Shown piece after piece: positions 1 to 11,320 of a stretch of DNA of 64,000 nt (positions are counted from its first letter, which is position 1; each line of letters begins with the position of its first letter). Location: assembly GCA_014529385.2 (NCBI GenBank), contig CM043970.1, positions 61,077,523-61,141,522 on the forward strand, written 5' to 3'. A program made the position numbers and the translations under genes. Origin of the DNA: Adiantum capillus-veneris. Lineage: Eukaryota > Streptophyta > Polypodiopsida > Polypodiales > Pteridaceae. The notes under the pieces were generated by a model. It saw nothing but the letters and a program-made list of their open reading frames with translations, did no database searches and had not been told where the DNA came from.

Positions 1-445
1 CTGTGTAAAGTTAACAGGTAATTGAAATAGTACCGCCCTATACGTTGTATAGGCCGGTTATAGTACCCATGTGGCGGTGGTGGTGGGGGGGATGGTGGCA
101 ACGGTGGTGCCAAAGGCGGTTGCACAAGATCAAGGTCAAATGATTGCATCATGTTTCTAAAGACTCCACCAATTGGAACAGACGACAAAGAAGGTTGCCG
201 GTTGGAAGATCTCGTACTTTTTGGTGCCGGAGCAAGTGGTACCACTTGGGGCATCAAAGACGATAACATGTAGTTCAGAAACTGTTGGAAACTTTGCAGC
301 ATCGAGAGATTCTGCTGAGGATGCCATGGAAGTCGCAAAGATTGTTGAGAAAAAACTGTAGGTAACCTGCTGAATCCATAAACGCCATTGTGCTCTATCT
401 GTTCTTGGTAAGACCGGTATGCTTTCAAAAAAGTACACGACTAGA

Positions 446-457
446 GCTCTAATACCA
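446..457 (-). promoter_or_regulatory. Primer-binding site (initiator-Met tRNA type)
   Basis: The minus strand reads TGGTATTAGAGC, which differs at one base from the common plant site TGGTATCAGAGC that pairs with the 3' end of initiator methionine tRNA. It lies one base inside the LTR end. This fixes the element's orientation as minus. Confidence 0.75.
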
Positions 458-497
458 CTGTAACGGACAGGCACCACGTGCCAACGAAGAAGAACAG

Positions 498-733
498 ACG
501 GAACAAACTTTAAGCAACTAAACTGAAAGAGAGAGACGACACACAAGACATGGAGTTGCTGAGTTCCACCCCAAGAGAGCACTGGCCCCAAACCCTCACG
601 CCCCTTTCAACTGCGTACGGAACAAACTTTAAGCAACTAAACTGAAAGAGAGAGACGACACACGAGACATGGAGTTGCTGAGTTCCACCCCAAGAGAGCA
701 CTGGCCCCAAACCCTCGCGCCCCTTTCAACTGC
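498..733. repeat. 119-bp tandem duplication in the LTR
   Basis: Two units begin at 498 and 617 with ACGGAACAAACTTTAAGC and end with CCCCTTTCAACTGC. They are almost identical, so the duplication is recent. Confidence 0.9.
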
Positions 734-962
734 ATCAACTTATTTTGCGCATGCCTTTTCTAAAAACATTTTTAAGTTAATAATGTTTTGTTTTATCTAG
801 TTTTGTTTCGTGGCAAATAAAGTGATTTAGTTTTTTTTCTCTTTTATTGTGTCCCTTGCTTTTTTAATTCTATGAGTGCTTTATTCCCTCTTATAATTCG
901 TGAGTTGGGACTATTCTAAACTTATGAAGGTATATTTCTTTATATTGCTTCAACTTCGTACA

Positions 963-1181
963 ATGTTGTGGCTCTGCTCTGCATCTATCTGCGATAGAAT
1001 GCCAGAGAGAGAGCCCGCGGATTATATATAAAGGCATTAGGCCCATCAAGAGCAGTACATACGAAAATCAAGAGCAGTACATGTTGTGGCTCTGCTCTGC
1101 ATCTGCCCGCGATAAAATGCCAGAGAGAGAGCCCGCGGATTATATATAAAGACATAAGGCCCATCAAGAGCAGTACATACC
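963..1181 (-). repeat. 118-bp tandem duplication carrying a duplicated TATA box
   Basis: Units begin at 963 and 1081 with ATGTTGTGGCTCTGCTCTGC. Each contains GCCCGCGGATTATATATAAA, which on the minus strand gives a TATATATAA promoter-like box. The element therefore has two candidate core promoters 118 bp apart. Confidence 0.85.
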
Positions 1182-1440
1182 AAAAGCCCTATAGTGGTCT
1201 GGACACTGAGGATTTAGAAACGATAAGCCTTTTGTCAAAGTGGCTGATACAAAGAATGCAAAAGGCAAGACTCCAAAAAAGACTCTTCTACTCTAAAAGA
1301 ACCAGACTAAGCTTACAACACATTTAACAAAGTATATGGATCTCTCTTTTCATTTCATTCTAGGTTTGTATACACCTGCTTGCAGCCTGCACACACACCT
1401 GTGCATACACACACGCACCCTACACAATGACCGAACTTAC

Positions 1441-2123
1441 CCCCAAGCAGCAATTGCCTTTGCAGTATTCTCTGGTTCCATGTGATCAGGAGGAGCAGGT
1501 GCCCTGCTTGTCTTAACCGCACAGAACCGGCAACCCCGTGTGCAGGTATCACCAAGAAGCATGATTGTCGCAGTACCAATACCATCCCCTTTACCACCTG
1601 CACCACCTCCTCCATTCCAGCACTGCCTACCATGTATTGAGTTGAGTCAGGGGCGAAAGCACACACTTTCCATTCACACGATGAACTAACAATTTCCTAA
1701 GAGAAGGGGTGAAAACATTTGAAACCCACATGCAGATAACAAAGGGCATACCTCTCCAATGTTAGGACACTGAGCTTCTTCGCACACAGTATTGAGCTTG
1801 AGGGTAGAAAGGGAATATTTGAGCTCAGCATATCTCTCTCCCTGTGGAGATTTTTGACGTAGCCATGCGGGCTTCTTCACATTTGGATCACGGCCGGTAT
1901 ATGGCCCCATGCCGCCAGGATATGGGGGTGCAATCTTTGCAGGCTTCTCTGGTGAGGCATCAGCAGGAAGACGCACCTCAGCGGGGATGCCTCCATCCGT
2001 GGTTACAGCTGATTTGAGTGTCGATGCGCTGATGAACTGCAGCCTCCTCTTTAGCAACGATGAGGATTGACGACACTGCTCATGAAATATGGTAGACGAA
2101 GAAGCCGGACTCGAAGACGCCAT
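1441..2123 (-). CDS. LIP1P: Lipoyl synthase, plastid form, exons 1 and 2 (5' part of gene)
   Basis: Lipoyl synthase inserts two sulfur atoms into protein-bound octanoyl groups by radical-SAM chemistry; the plastid enzyme serves pyruvate dehydrogenase. Exon 1 is 2123-1752 (124 codons). Residues 1-45 are Ser/Thr-rich and acid-poor, like a plastid transit peptide. [15 protein letters not shown] and [15 protein letters not shown] follow. The auxiliary cluster CX4CX5C is C114, C119 and C125, the third cysteine being the first codon of exon 2 (1622-1441). Exon 2 then encodes a Gly-rich loop, [12 protein letters not shown] and the radical-SAM CxxxCxxC (C151, C155, C158), and ends [13 protein letters not shown]. 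Intron 1 is 129 nt with GT...AG ends. Intron 2 has donor GTAAGT at 1440-1435 and contains the retrotransposon. The family is normally near 390 residues, so about half is present; the rest should lie left of the window unless the gene is broken. ATG 2123 is the first in-frame ATG. Confidence 0.93.
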
Positions 2124-2143
2124 TCGCAGCGAGCACGAAACGC

Positions 2144-2158
2144 TCACAGGAGATGCAT
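2144..2158 (-). other. Four-codon upstream ORF in the lipoyl synthase leader
   Basis: The minus strand reads ATG CAT CTC CTG TGA and ends 20 nt before the main start at 2123. If the transcript starts upstream of 2158, this uORF could lower translation. The transcription start is not known. Confidence 0.35.
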
Positions 2159-3780
2159 TTGATGCTCACAAGCCACATGCACAGCAGTGCCAGTTTCATG
2201 AGTTGATGGATGTACCAAAGTCTTGCTTTGGCACATTCTTATGTTCTCTTATACAGCAACCATTGTAGTTATTTATTCACACTAGTGAGGCTGAGTTCAC
2301 ATTGGGGAGGGGGAAGAAACACTCTAAAGGGTGCTTTTCCATGGAAGGGTTGAAGAATGCATACTTCCGCCACCTATGTTCACAGAGAGGGTGGAACGAA
2401 AAGAGAGGGTAGAACAAAAAGTGACTCAATTTTCTTCATCTATTTACTATGAACATTGGGCGACGGCGAAACAAAGAGTGAAAGGAAGCAACATTTACCA
2501 ATTGCATCAATAAACCATAGTACAAAATATAGCACATATAATTTATTGAATTAAATGCATTGGCTACAAAGATCTAAGTCGAAGATGATGATGAATCCAT
2601 TTCCTCTAAAGCCGCAATTCCAAAAAGGGCTTGGACATTCATCCTTGCTTGCTCTTTGTACATACGTGGAGGGTGAAACTTGTTTTGGTGAGGGGGGGAT
2701 GGGAGGGTCGAAACTATCGAGAGTGTTTTGTTCCTTGCGTGGCAACCCCCATAGGCAACATTGCTATTGTACATGTGAGTAAGGGATCCAACGTTCGTGT
2801 TTTTTATTAGCTACCAATGCACACGTGTTTCCTGCCGCCGCCACCCACTATGAACCCAACCGAAGACGTGTGTGACTCTCTAGGTAGCAAAAGAGAAGAA
2901 CGTGTGTGTAGCTATTTTAACTTATATAATAAGACATAATTGAAACTTTTACATTCAAAAGACAGCTGGCTTCATAGAAAAGGCAAAAATTAGTACAAAA
3001 ATAACTCAGTCTTAGAATTATCTTTTGTACATGGCATATGAGAATGAAGCCTCATTCTAGTATACAATGATATTGATCCAATAAAGAATTACTTCCCAAG
3101 TGGTAAGAGCAGGTATATTATCTTGACAGACAATAGCTTTAAGCCAAAAAAAAATCCAAGAAAAGATAGAGTCCTCACCTGCATTCATCCAAACAAGACA
3201 ACAGATTCGTTAGCCTTGGATGTGTATTACAGGTGTCAATGGACTATATTAGTTATTATCCATGTCCAACTTACAACCCTTTTTAACTTAAAACCACTGT
3301 CAAAAAGTGTTCATGGCTTTTCGTTCTTTTCAGAGAAAGAAATGGTCAGTAATTGTATGTTTTCTTTATATCCCAATGTTTCAAAAGACCTTTAAATAGA
3401 ATTTTAACATATATATCATTTTGATCAAAAGGCCATTACCCCTTTTGATCCAAGTGTCTTATTTTACCCATAGGTTAGTTTTTTTTAGAAAACTGTTATG
3501 CCAATTTTTTTAGGCCCAAATTCCCAAGTATCATAAAGCATAAAGTAACCTAATTATCAGCTTGAGATATGTACCAATACCAGAACATCCTTGCCAATTT
3601 TGTCGGGCTCCGATTTCACTAGCTTAACTAATTACCATGAAGCCATAAAGTGTTTCTCAATACCAACTCTAGATACCTTCAAAAAAACCTTTCAGCTTTT
3701 GTCAAGCCGACTTAACAATCACATATTCATTTATGAATGTCATCCTACCAGAGTTTTTATGAAAAAACCCCACTAAAAGA
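2159..3780. other. Intergenic DNA upstream of lipoyl synthase
   Basis: AT-rich sequence with short ORFs that show no recognisable protein. It should include the minus-strand promoter of the lipoyl synthase gene, but I see no convincing TATA box or motif that fixes a start. Confidence 0.5.
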
Positions 3781-4425
3781 GCCCAAGTTACGAAGATTAG
3801 TAAGGAGAAAAAACCATATATGTTACCAGTATTGTCAACTTCATGCGATATAACTTACTATGCAGGATCCTTTGTAAGTGTAGCCCAAGTTAAGAAGATT
3901 AGTACATTAGGAAGAGAATGGGGTGTAGGAGGGCCTCTTTATTTTCCATGAGCTTATGGAGGTGATTAACATTTTGACGAATAGGTGTACAGCATGTGTG
4001 CAAGAATGGTGGGTGTGTAAGAGTGGTCAAAGGATTCACTTTTCCCTCCAAAAAGGAGGTGGACATTTTTTTTTAACTTTTTGGCCTTCCATAACTCCTA
4101 CATATGATCTCCAATTTGAGCGGAGATCATAGATCTGCAATCTACGCGTCGAGCTCTTTCCATAGATATGCTATATGATATGGTTTTACCCGCTAGATTT
4201 CAAATTCCATTTTGGGGAGAAACTTTGGATTCAAATAAACTAGCCGTTTTGCCTGTTTGAATTCAAACATTGTCCATTGATTACTTTCTTAATACTAAAG
4301 GTTTGACTTCCTTAAACTTCCAAATAAAGAGGCCCTCCTAGACCCCATTCTCTTCCTAATGAAGGGACCAGTACTATCAACTTTATGTGATATAACTTAC
4401 TATGCGGGATCCTTTGTAAGCGTAG
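3781..4425. repeat. 100-bp tandem repeat, second unit split by an insertion
   Basis: GCCCAAGTTA(C/A)GAAGATTAGTA occurs at 3781 and about 3881. The rest of the unit (TTACTATGC(A/G)GGATCCTTTGTAAG) occurs near 3852 and 4393. The second unit is therefore interrupted by the inverted-repeat element at 3906-4360. Confidence 0.7.
3906..4360. mobile_element. Short inverted-repeat (MITE-like) element
   Basis: The left end, ATTAGGAAGAGAATGGGGT, is repeated in reverse complement at the right end ending at 4360. The match covers about 39 of 40 bases. The 455-bp element has no coding potential. No clear target duplication is seen (flanks AGTAC and GAAGG), so the superfamily is open. Confidence 0.65.
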
Positions 4426-4456
4426 CAAACTCAAACATGGCCCGAGGGAGAAAATC

Positions 4457-5150
4457 CCCTTTACACTACTACGTAGTATGCAAAAATTTTCATGTATCTG
4501 ATACAGAGTCTCAACAGCCCCAACTCCATGCCAAAAAAACGACAATATCAAGTAGAAGATCCCCCATTTTTCACTATACGAGTACTACCACATTAGAGCA
4601 CCACTATACTAGTTATGCATTGGTTACCATATCATCTAAAATGAGTTACAGGTGTTGTTCAAGCAGAAAAAAAAACCAACCCCAACCTTTTGCTCAAAAT
4701 AAACCAAGCCCCTTCGCACTACCCAGTAGTATGCAGATTACCATGTATCTGATACAGTGTCTTAACAGCCCCGACTCTAGGCCAAAAAAAAAAATGACAG
4801 TATCAAGTATAAGGTCCCCCATTTTTCACTGTCCGAGTACTGCCACATTAAAGCACCACTAGACTGGTTGTGCATTGGTTACCATACTATCTAAAAAGAG
4901 TTACAGGTGTTGTTCAAGCAGAGAAAACCCAACCTTTTGCTCAAAAGAAAACAAGCCCTTTCCCACTGTGCAGTAGTATTGCAGAAATTTCCATATATCT
5001 GATAAAGTGACAAATAGCCCCGACACTAGGCTAGTCATACGACAGTATCTCGTATATGATCCCCCGTTTCCTTTTTTCAAATATTGCCACAGCAAGCACC
5101 ATTTATATGGTTTAAACAAATACCTTTATCAAAAAATGATTTACATGCGA
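4457..5150. repeat. Tandem repeat, about 250-bp unit, nearly three copies
   Basis: Unit starts near 4457, 4709 and 4957 share CCC(T/C)TT..CACTA...AGTAGTATGCA. The landmark CATGTATCTGATACAG recurs at 4491, 4742 and (diverged) 4992, giving periods of 251 and 250 bp. Open frames here are by-products of the repeat. Confidence 0.85.
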
Positions 5151-7827
5151 TGTACAAGCTAAAAAAGGAAGAAACTAATTCCCCTACAATGGCCAAGAAA
5201 CCAAACGTCGATGTATACTTACCTGGGTAGATCTGTTCACTCTTGAAAACAATCACCCAAAGAATGCCAATACTTGGGTCTTACCCTTGGCCTGACAATG
5301 GCGCTTAGCCTGTGTGGGTCATAGCCCTTGTGCAAATTAGTGTTCAATGGACGAACCGATGAAGACCAATTTGAGTAGCATCTTAGCCACGTGCTAGCTG
5401 AGAGTTAGAGCACCTTGGCGCAGGCTGACTCACGAGAAAAACACGTGTCAAAAGCTTCTTAGAAGATTTTCATTATTCCCTTAAAGAGAGAGAATGAGAG
5501 AGAAGAAGAGCATGTTGGGTTGTGGAACTTTCCTTGAACGACTATGACGTGTATAGTTGATTGCCATGCTCGTGTGCATCTTATGCCTAATGTGCAACGT
5601 ATCCTATAAGCATGCAACAAGTTTCTGCGATGACTCTCATTGAGAGAGGTAACAGAAAAACACAACCACATCTTGATCTACCTGCCTTACAGGGTCGTGA
5701 TTGTATGAAAATGACTTAGCATTGGCACTTTGCCTATGAAATAAGTCCTAGATTTAGGTTCCTTTTAGTGTTGTTGGGTGTTGATAGCAACCAACCATCC
5801 GGTTCAACAATCCAGCACTTAGTCTGGCCTTGACAGAGTTGCGAGTGTGATAGAGGAAGCATAATGCATAAAGTGGTGGAATCCATGCCACCTTCTTAGC
5901 ATGCCTTGCATGCAAAAACATAAGCCCTTGGCTACTATAACGGTCTCAAGGGTGAGAACCAAAACCATAAGTGCCTTGCACAGAATAAACTGGTAGGGAT
6001 TCTGTGAGCTGACATTCCCTATTTTGCCAGTTCCCCAAACTTGTGTGCCAAATCCCTTGATTCCAAATCAATGGCAGTATCTCAGCACAAGGGAGAAGCC
6101 GTGCTTCATGTAAAATTGCCAAAGCACTTTGCTTTGCACAATGACAGTAATTGCCAAGTAAAGTGTAAACATGGAAAAAAACAAGAAAAACTTAAACTTG
6201 GCTAACCTGGTAGTTGTTGCTGCAACCAGTTGTCATAAATAGAAGCCTTGCTTCACCTAAATCGGGTAGTGCTAATAGCCAACTGAGGTGGCTGCCAATA
6301 GCATGACAAAAATAATCGACCTTGTCGAGCCATTTCAACTGAAACTAACCAGTACTGTGTGGCAAGAATCCTCTGTCAGCTTGGAGGAACAGTGACAAGG
6401 AGTCAGCCATGCCGAGGAACTTGCTACCTGTCTCCTTGAGATACTGAAAATTTGGCCCTTGGCCTTGCCTTTGAAGCAAAATGTAACCTGTGATGAGCGT
6501 GCTCTATCAAGGTACTCAGGAGAAGCCATGCTTCATATAACTGTGTCCGGCCTCGTTGCCAACAAATGCTATTAGCAACAGATGTCATAGCAAAGAGAGT
6601 CGACCTTGTCGATCATGCACAAAAAATTGACCATGTTGAATTGTAAATGTAATGAAAAAAAAATAGTAGAACATGTGAAAATTATGCATCGCGTACTTTC
6701 TTGGCTCTATGAATGATAGCCGTGATCATCCATTCCATTGCATACTAGAGTTATCAAGCGCATGCGTAAGAACTACTCTACTTCATGCTGTCAAGGGCCT
6801 TGCCCAATTCGCAACCAATTTGCTATGCATTTGCATCAAATTGAACCGTCATCGAACTGTGCTTGATGTGGATATTTCTCAATGATATATGCAGCAAGTA
6901 TGTAATGCATATGATAATTGTCACAAGCCGTGCCCAGTAGCAGTCTTGTACGGGGCCTTGCTCATTGCAATACCAGTTACAGCCTGATTGAACAGTACTG
7001 CTAGACACTTTGGCACCTTGCAAAAAATATGAGGGTAATCAACTTGATAGAAACAAAATTGAAAGAGGGTACCTTGTTGCCGTGATCTCTGTTGATTCTC
7101 GGGTCGTGCTTGAGGACTTATTGTAACCGTAACCATGGTCCTCACCATGGTAGGGTATATCCTTGTCGATTGCAGCCTGGCTCCATCGCTCGTCTTGAAT
7201 CAACCAATAATCATCTTCCGACATCAGGCCGATGGATTTGCAAACCAACGTTACCCATCGAAGTCATGATGTATCTGACGCGTTGTGTCGTGCCCTCCTT
7301 GCTTTGAAACCCTGCAGATTTTGCCCATCGTAGTCGACCCGATAAGGATGGGCTCGTGTATACTATCCTCTCTGTGCCCTTGCTGCAGCGGCAAGATAGC
7401 CCGTGGGCCAACACCCTTAACTTTTAAAAAAGTAAAAAAATAAACTGTGTTTTTTTTAATAACTGTGGAGAGCTTCCATGGCATGCTGCCGCCACAGCGC
7501 AGGAGAAATCCGCACGTAGGGGGTGATGGGATCCTCCCCGGGCCTTGCTTGCATGTCGAAAAAGGCTTTCCATGGCCTGGCACTCCTGTTTGGAGCCAGC
7601 GCTGGTCGACTCTGTGAAGTCGTCGGACGGACCCTGTATGCAAGGGACGGTGCCCGCGCGGCCCTGTTCTTCATCATCTTCCATGCAAGCGGCCTTCAAG
7701 CGGTTTTTCCCGCCATGCAAGGTTGCATACAACCTCTTGGACCCTCGTGGGTCATGCCCCCCCTCCTTGGCGAAAGCCATGCTCCCTTCCTTGTTCAAAG
7801 CCACGCTCTGCCATGCCAAGGTCCACC

Positions 7828-7830
<3 letters not shown>
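5151..7830. other. Intergenic, no recognisable gene
   Basis: No frame gives a familiar protein. Phrases recur in diverged form, for example GAGAAGCC(G/A)TGCTTCAT near 6091 and 6521 and TCGACCTTGTCGA near 6316 and 6600, so part is probably an old dispersed or tandem repeat. From about 7480 the DNA is more GC-rich, but its long frames on both strands resemble nothing I know. Confidence 0.45.

Positions 7831-7896
<66 letters not shown>
7831..7896. repeat. (GA)33 microsatellite
   Basis: Uninterrupted GA dinucleotides, followed by a short GAA run. It lies just upstream of the gypsy protease remnant and creates spurious Arg-Glu or Leu-Ser frames. Confidence 0.98.
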
Positions 7897-7899
<3 letters not shown>

Positions 7900-9839
7900 A
7901 GAAGAAGAAAACCATGCTTCCTCCCTGTCATCTGAAAATGATAAAGAAGTATGGGACACGATAGTTTATGGGGTTGAGCTTATTGTTCAAGATCATACGA
8001 TAACCCTTGACTCTCAAGTTAAAAACATAGACCGTGCCGATGTAGTTTTAGGACGGAAGTGGCTGCATGGTTTAGGAAACACGTTTCACACTAATTATGA
8101 ACACAACTCTCTATCCTTTATGGCCAATGGTAAACATGTGGTGAGAAAAATATACCATCTACACCTCTTATATATACAGCCGGGCTTTCTATTTTACAGA
8201 AATAAGATTTTTTATGTTATTGTTTGTCTCCAAGTTTTGTGAATTCTCAAGAGCAAAGTGCTGTGAAATCTAGTTATGGTATGCAAAGTGCAATGAACTT
8301 TAATGATAAGAAAAGTGTTAACAATTCTCAAGAGCAAAGTGCTCTCAATTTTAATTCTATTGAGCAACGTGCAAAACAAACATTACAAGAATTACAAGAT
8401 TCTCTATCCCAGCATAACTCTAGTTTACTTTCCCTTTTTGCACGACAAAAGTTGACTCGCTTACTCACGGAGTGCAGTGATGTATTCTCAAGTGATTTAC
8501 CGTCAGGTTTATCCCCTACACGTGATGTGCAACATGACATAGATGTCCTGCCGGGCACTAAACCGGTGAGTAAACCACCTTATTGTATGAGTGCTAGTGA
8601 AGCCAAGGAGGTTGAGAGTCAGTTGGCTGACCACCTCGCCCGTGGTTTCATTAGACCTAGCACTTCGCCTTGGGCATCACCAATTCTACTGGTAAAAAAG
8701 AAAGATGGTACTATGCGCATGTGCGTAAATTATCGCGGATTAAATGCCATAACCATCAAGAACAAGTATCATCTGTCTTGAGTGGATGAGTTGCTTGATC
8801 AACTCCATGAGACAAGATACTATACAAAGATAGATCTTCATTCAGGTTACCACTAGGTGTGTATCCTTTTGAAAGATATCTCTAAAACTGCCTTTAGAAC
8901 ACAGTTCGAACATTTTGAATTTTTGGTTATGCCTTTTGGTCTAACCAATGCTCCAGCTACATTTATGACACTCATGGATAGTGTCTTACGTCCCTATCTT
9001 GGAAAATTTGTTGTGGTTTTCCATAATGATATTCTCATTTACAATAAGACTGAAGATGAACACATAGAACACTTACGACTAGTGTTTGAATAGCTACGAG
9101 CTCACGCTCTGTACGCTAAGCAAAGCAAGTGCAATTTCTTTAAAACAGAGATACATTACGTCGGTCATGTGATCTCTTATTCTGGCATCAAAATGGACAC
9201 TGACAAGGTCGTGCCATTCTTGAGGAGATTCAAATCTTCTTAGGCATGGCTTGATTTTATCGACAATATATCCATGATTATGTCAAAATTGATGTTCTTA
9301 TGACGGATCAACTTAAAGCAAAAGGTAAGACCTTTTCTTGGGAAAAAGCGTAAAAACGCAGTTTTGAATAACTCAAGGTAGCGGTAGCCACTGCTCCCAT
9401 TCTAGCAATCGTTGACTCACTTAAGCCATTTGAGGTAGAGATTGATGCTAGTGATAAAGAAATTGGTGCGGTACTTCTCCAAGGGGAAAGACTTATAACA
9501 TTTGAAGGTAAAAAGTGAGACAGAGCAACAAAATTATTATGTCTATGAGAGAGCTCTATGCCATATTCACGCTTTATGAAAGTGTCGACACTATTTATAT
9601 GGTGCCGAGTTTGAAGAAGTTTTTGACCATGAGAGTATAAAATGGTTTATTGCTCAAACGGACTGGAAGGGTCATAAAGCTAGATGAGCAGAAATCCTTC
9701 AAGATTATGATTGTCAGCTACGATATCGCAAGAGGCGATATAATGTAGTAGCGGATGCACTAAGTCAAATGCCTCAAATTAATTCACTTACTTTCACGAA
9801 AATAAAGAATGGAGTTATTACGTAGCAAGTGTGCACGAG

Positions 9840-10690
9840 ATCAATCATATGCTAAAGTGTAGAGTGCAGTTTTAAAAAGGGATCCCTCACACTCACATGT
9901 CTCTGTGTACAGCCAAATCAACATGTCTCTGCACGCGCAGATAAAAACTCCAGCGTTTTCAGCATCATTGCATTATCGATTTCATCACAGATTCAGCCCA
10001 TGCTCTTGGCGCCTATCAACCCTGCCATTGGCATTTTTTTGCATCCACATTCAGCAAGGAAAGACCAACAAAAAGCGATGTCAAGATCAGCCAGCCAATA
10101 GTGTTTTTGGAAGGCAAGAGCACCAGCGATTCCATAGCAAAACAGCTAGTCTATCCAGCATTTTGAAAGCACCAGCAGATAGCATTTTGAAGCAACAGAT
10201 TTCAGCCACTCATGGCATTTTTGGACAACAGTGCAAATGGCGATTTTCAGCAACATACAAGAGGTCAGCAGCAGATAGCGTTTTTTTGAAGCAACAGCAT
10301 TCAACCGAACTAGCATTTTGCATCAGCAAATTCAGCAGATAGAAGATCAGTAATCAGCGATTCGAAGTACTCAGTTTTTAGCCATAGTCTCGTCCTTGTC
10401 GTCCACACGTCGGCCTCGATATAGCCATTAGACTTGCATCAGTTAGCTTCCACTTACACTTGTACCAGATTGTGCAACCGATAGTAGACCACTCTCGCCA
10501 TCGAGAGTGGGGCCCTTGGAGGAGGGTTTTACAACGTCTCTTGTGTTGTATTCTCTTCTCTATCTCTCAGTCTCATGCACTGCCATTCACAGTGTCCATT
10601 CACTTTGTTTGTGTCCATTTCACTCTCTCACTAAAAGAACGGAAGGCTCTCCCTTCCGTAAGTAAAAGGAACCCTTGAGCACAATTCGGA
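9840..10690. other. Foreign or replaced segment inside the gypsy remnant
   Basis: Where integrase should start, the sequence instead holds diverged short repeats around CAGCATTTTGAAGCA / AGCGATT...CAGCA, with an open but unfamiliar 145-codon frame at 9905-10,342. This may be another inserted element or a deletion scar. Confidence 0.4.
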
Positions 10691-11070
10691 GCACTCATCT
10701 TGAGCAAAGTTCAACATTCACTTCCGCTGCACCTTACAAGCTGTTCTTCAAAAGTGGAAACTAAACTTAATGTAAGTACGAATAATCATCCAGAAACAGA
10801 TGGTCAAATCGAAAGAGTTAATCAATTTGTTTGCTTCTTGCTAACGTATGCCATTGACACATGTGTGTTAGTTGACCTTATCGAACCACCAAGCATCCCT
10901 CATGAGTCCAAAAAGATTTTGGATCCTCATTAGCTTCGCACCAGACATCATGTCGGACGATAGATGTTGGTAAAATGGCTAGATAGACTAGAAGAAGGTT
11001 CTATATGGAAGAATGTCTCTGCACTTAAGAAATGTTTTCTTATGTTCGTTTCCGAAGACAAAAACGATTC

Positions 11071-11090
11071 TAAAAGGGGGGGGGGGGGGG
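11071..11090 (+). promoter_or_regulatory. Polypurine tract, expanded to 15 G
   Basis: TAAAA followed by 15 G lies directly after the gypsy C-terminal coding remnant, where the plus-strand primer site of a Ty3 element sits. TAATGAAGGACATGG follows, so the 3' LTR would start at or near the TG at 11,093. The G-run length probably reflects slippage after the element died. Confidence 0.5.
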
Positions 11091-11320
11091 TAATGAAGGA
11101 CATGGGTCCTACGGACAAGGCCACAGGCACAACCGAACAGTGTGTACGCTAGGGGGAAGCTATAAGATAGCACGGTTGGATGGAGACTAGGACACGCATT
11201 ACCACTGCTCTTTCAAATTGGCGTGATGTGTATATGATAGCCTTGACAAGTGCAGAATGTTGAGACATATAAACCTTTACTATAGGTGAACTATGCCTTG
11301 ATGTAGAGTAGCAATTGATG
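11091..11320 (+). repeat. Possible 3' LTR start of the gypsy remnant
   Basis: Placed only by its position after the polypurine tract. No second LTR was found for comparison and its end is not visible. Confidence 0.25.

Larger units (their letters stand above)
1..1329 (-). mobile_element. 5' end of an LTR retrotransposon lying in intron 2 of the lipoyl synthase gene
   Basis: Read on the minus strand, an LTR (1329 down to 459) is followed after one base by a tRNA-iMet-like primer site and then by leader or gag sequence running off the left edge. The LTR ends are TGTTA...TAACA in element sense, the normal TG...CA arrangement. From about base 153 the minus strand is open to the window edge and encodes a proline-rich start (MMQSFDLDLVQPP...), which may be the beginning of Gag. 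No catalytic domain is visible, so the superfamily is not settled. The flank at 1330-1334 is AAGTA, so the matching duplication should lie beyond the left edge. It sits downstream of exon 2, within the host gene's intron. Confidence 0.7.
459..1329 (-). repeat. 5' LTR with two internal tandem duplications
   Basis: This 871-bp LTR is bounded by TGTAACGG at 459 and TTTAACA at 1329 on the plus strand. It contains a 119-bp direct duplication at 498-733 and an independent 118-bp duplication at 963-1181. Each unit of the second carries a minus-strand TATA-like box (rc of TTATATATAAA). Only one LTR is in view, so the boundaries rest on the primer site and the terminal inverted TG/CA bases. Confidence 0.65.
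7920..11090 (+). pseudogene. Decayed Ty3/gypsy pol (protease, RT, RNase H, part of integrase)
   Basis: Near 8030 the protease tail reads IDRADVVLGRKWLHGLG. Reverse transcriptase follows at about 8600-9240: [45 protein letters not shown] and [13 protein letters not shown] are clear. In-frame stops occur near 8780, 8855 and 9090, and the catalytic YxDD motif reads FHND, so the first aspartate is lost. RNase H (about 9380-9790) keeps PFEVEIDASD and NVVADALSQMP. Integrase is reduced to NNHPETDGQIERVN near 10,790, followed by a C-terminal part (MLVKWLDRLEEGSIW) near 10,970. Between RNase H and integrase the expected zinc finger and first core aspartate are missing and 9840-10,690 holds other DNA. 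The element cannot be active. Confidence 0.85.

Noticed and set aside
7424-8242. Overlapping long frames on both strands around the (GA)33 tract
   Set aside because: The frames stay open because the microsatellite lacks stops. Only the part after about 7,960 on the plus strand resembles a protein (gypsy protease).
9905-10342. 145-codon open frame as a possible new gene
   Set aside because: Composition follows short diverged repeats (AGCATTTTGAAGCA-like), and there is no domain, conservation or splice evidence.
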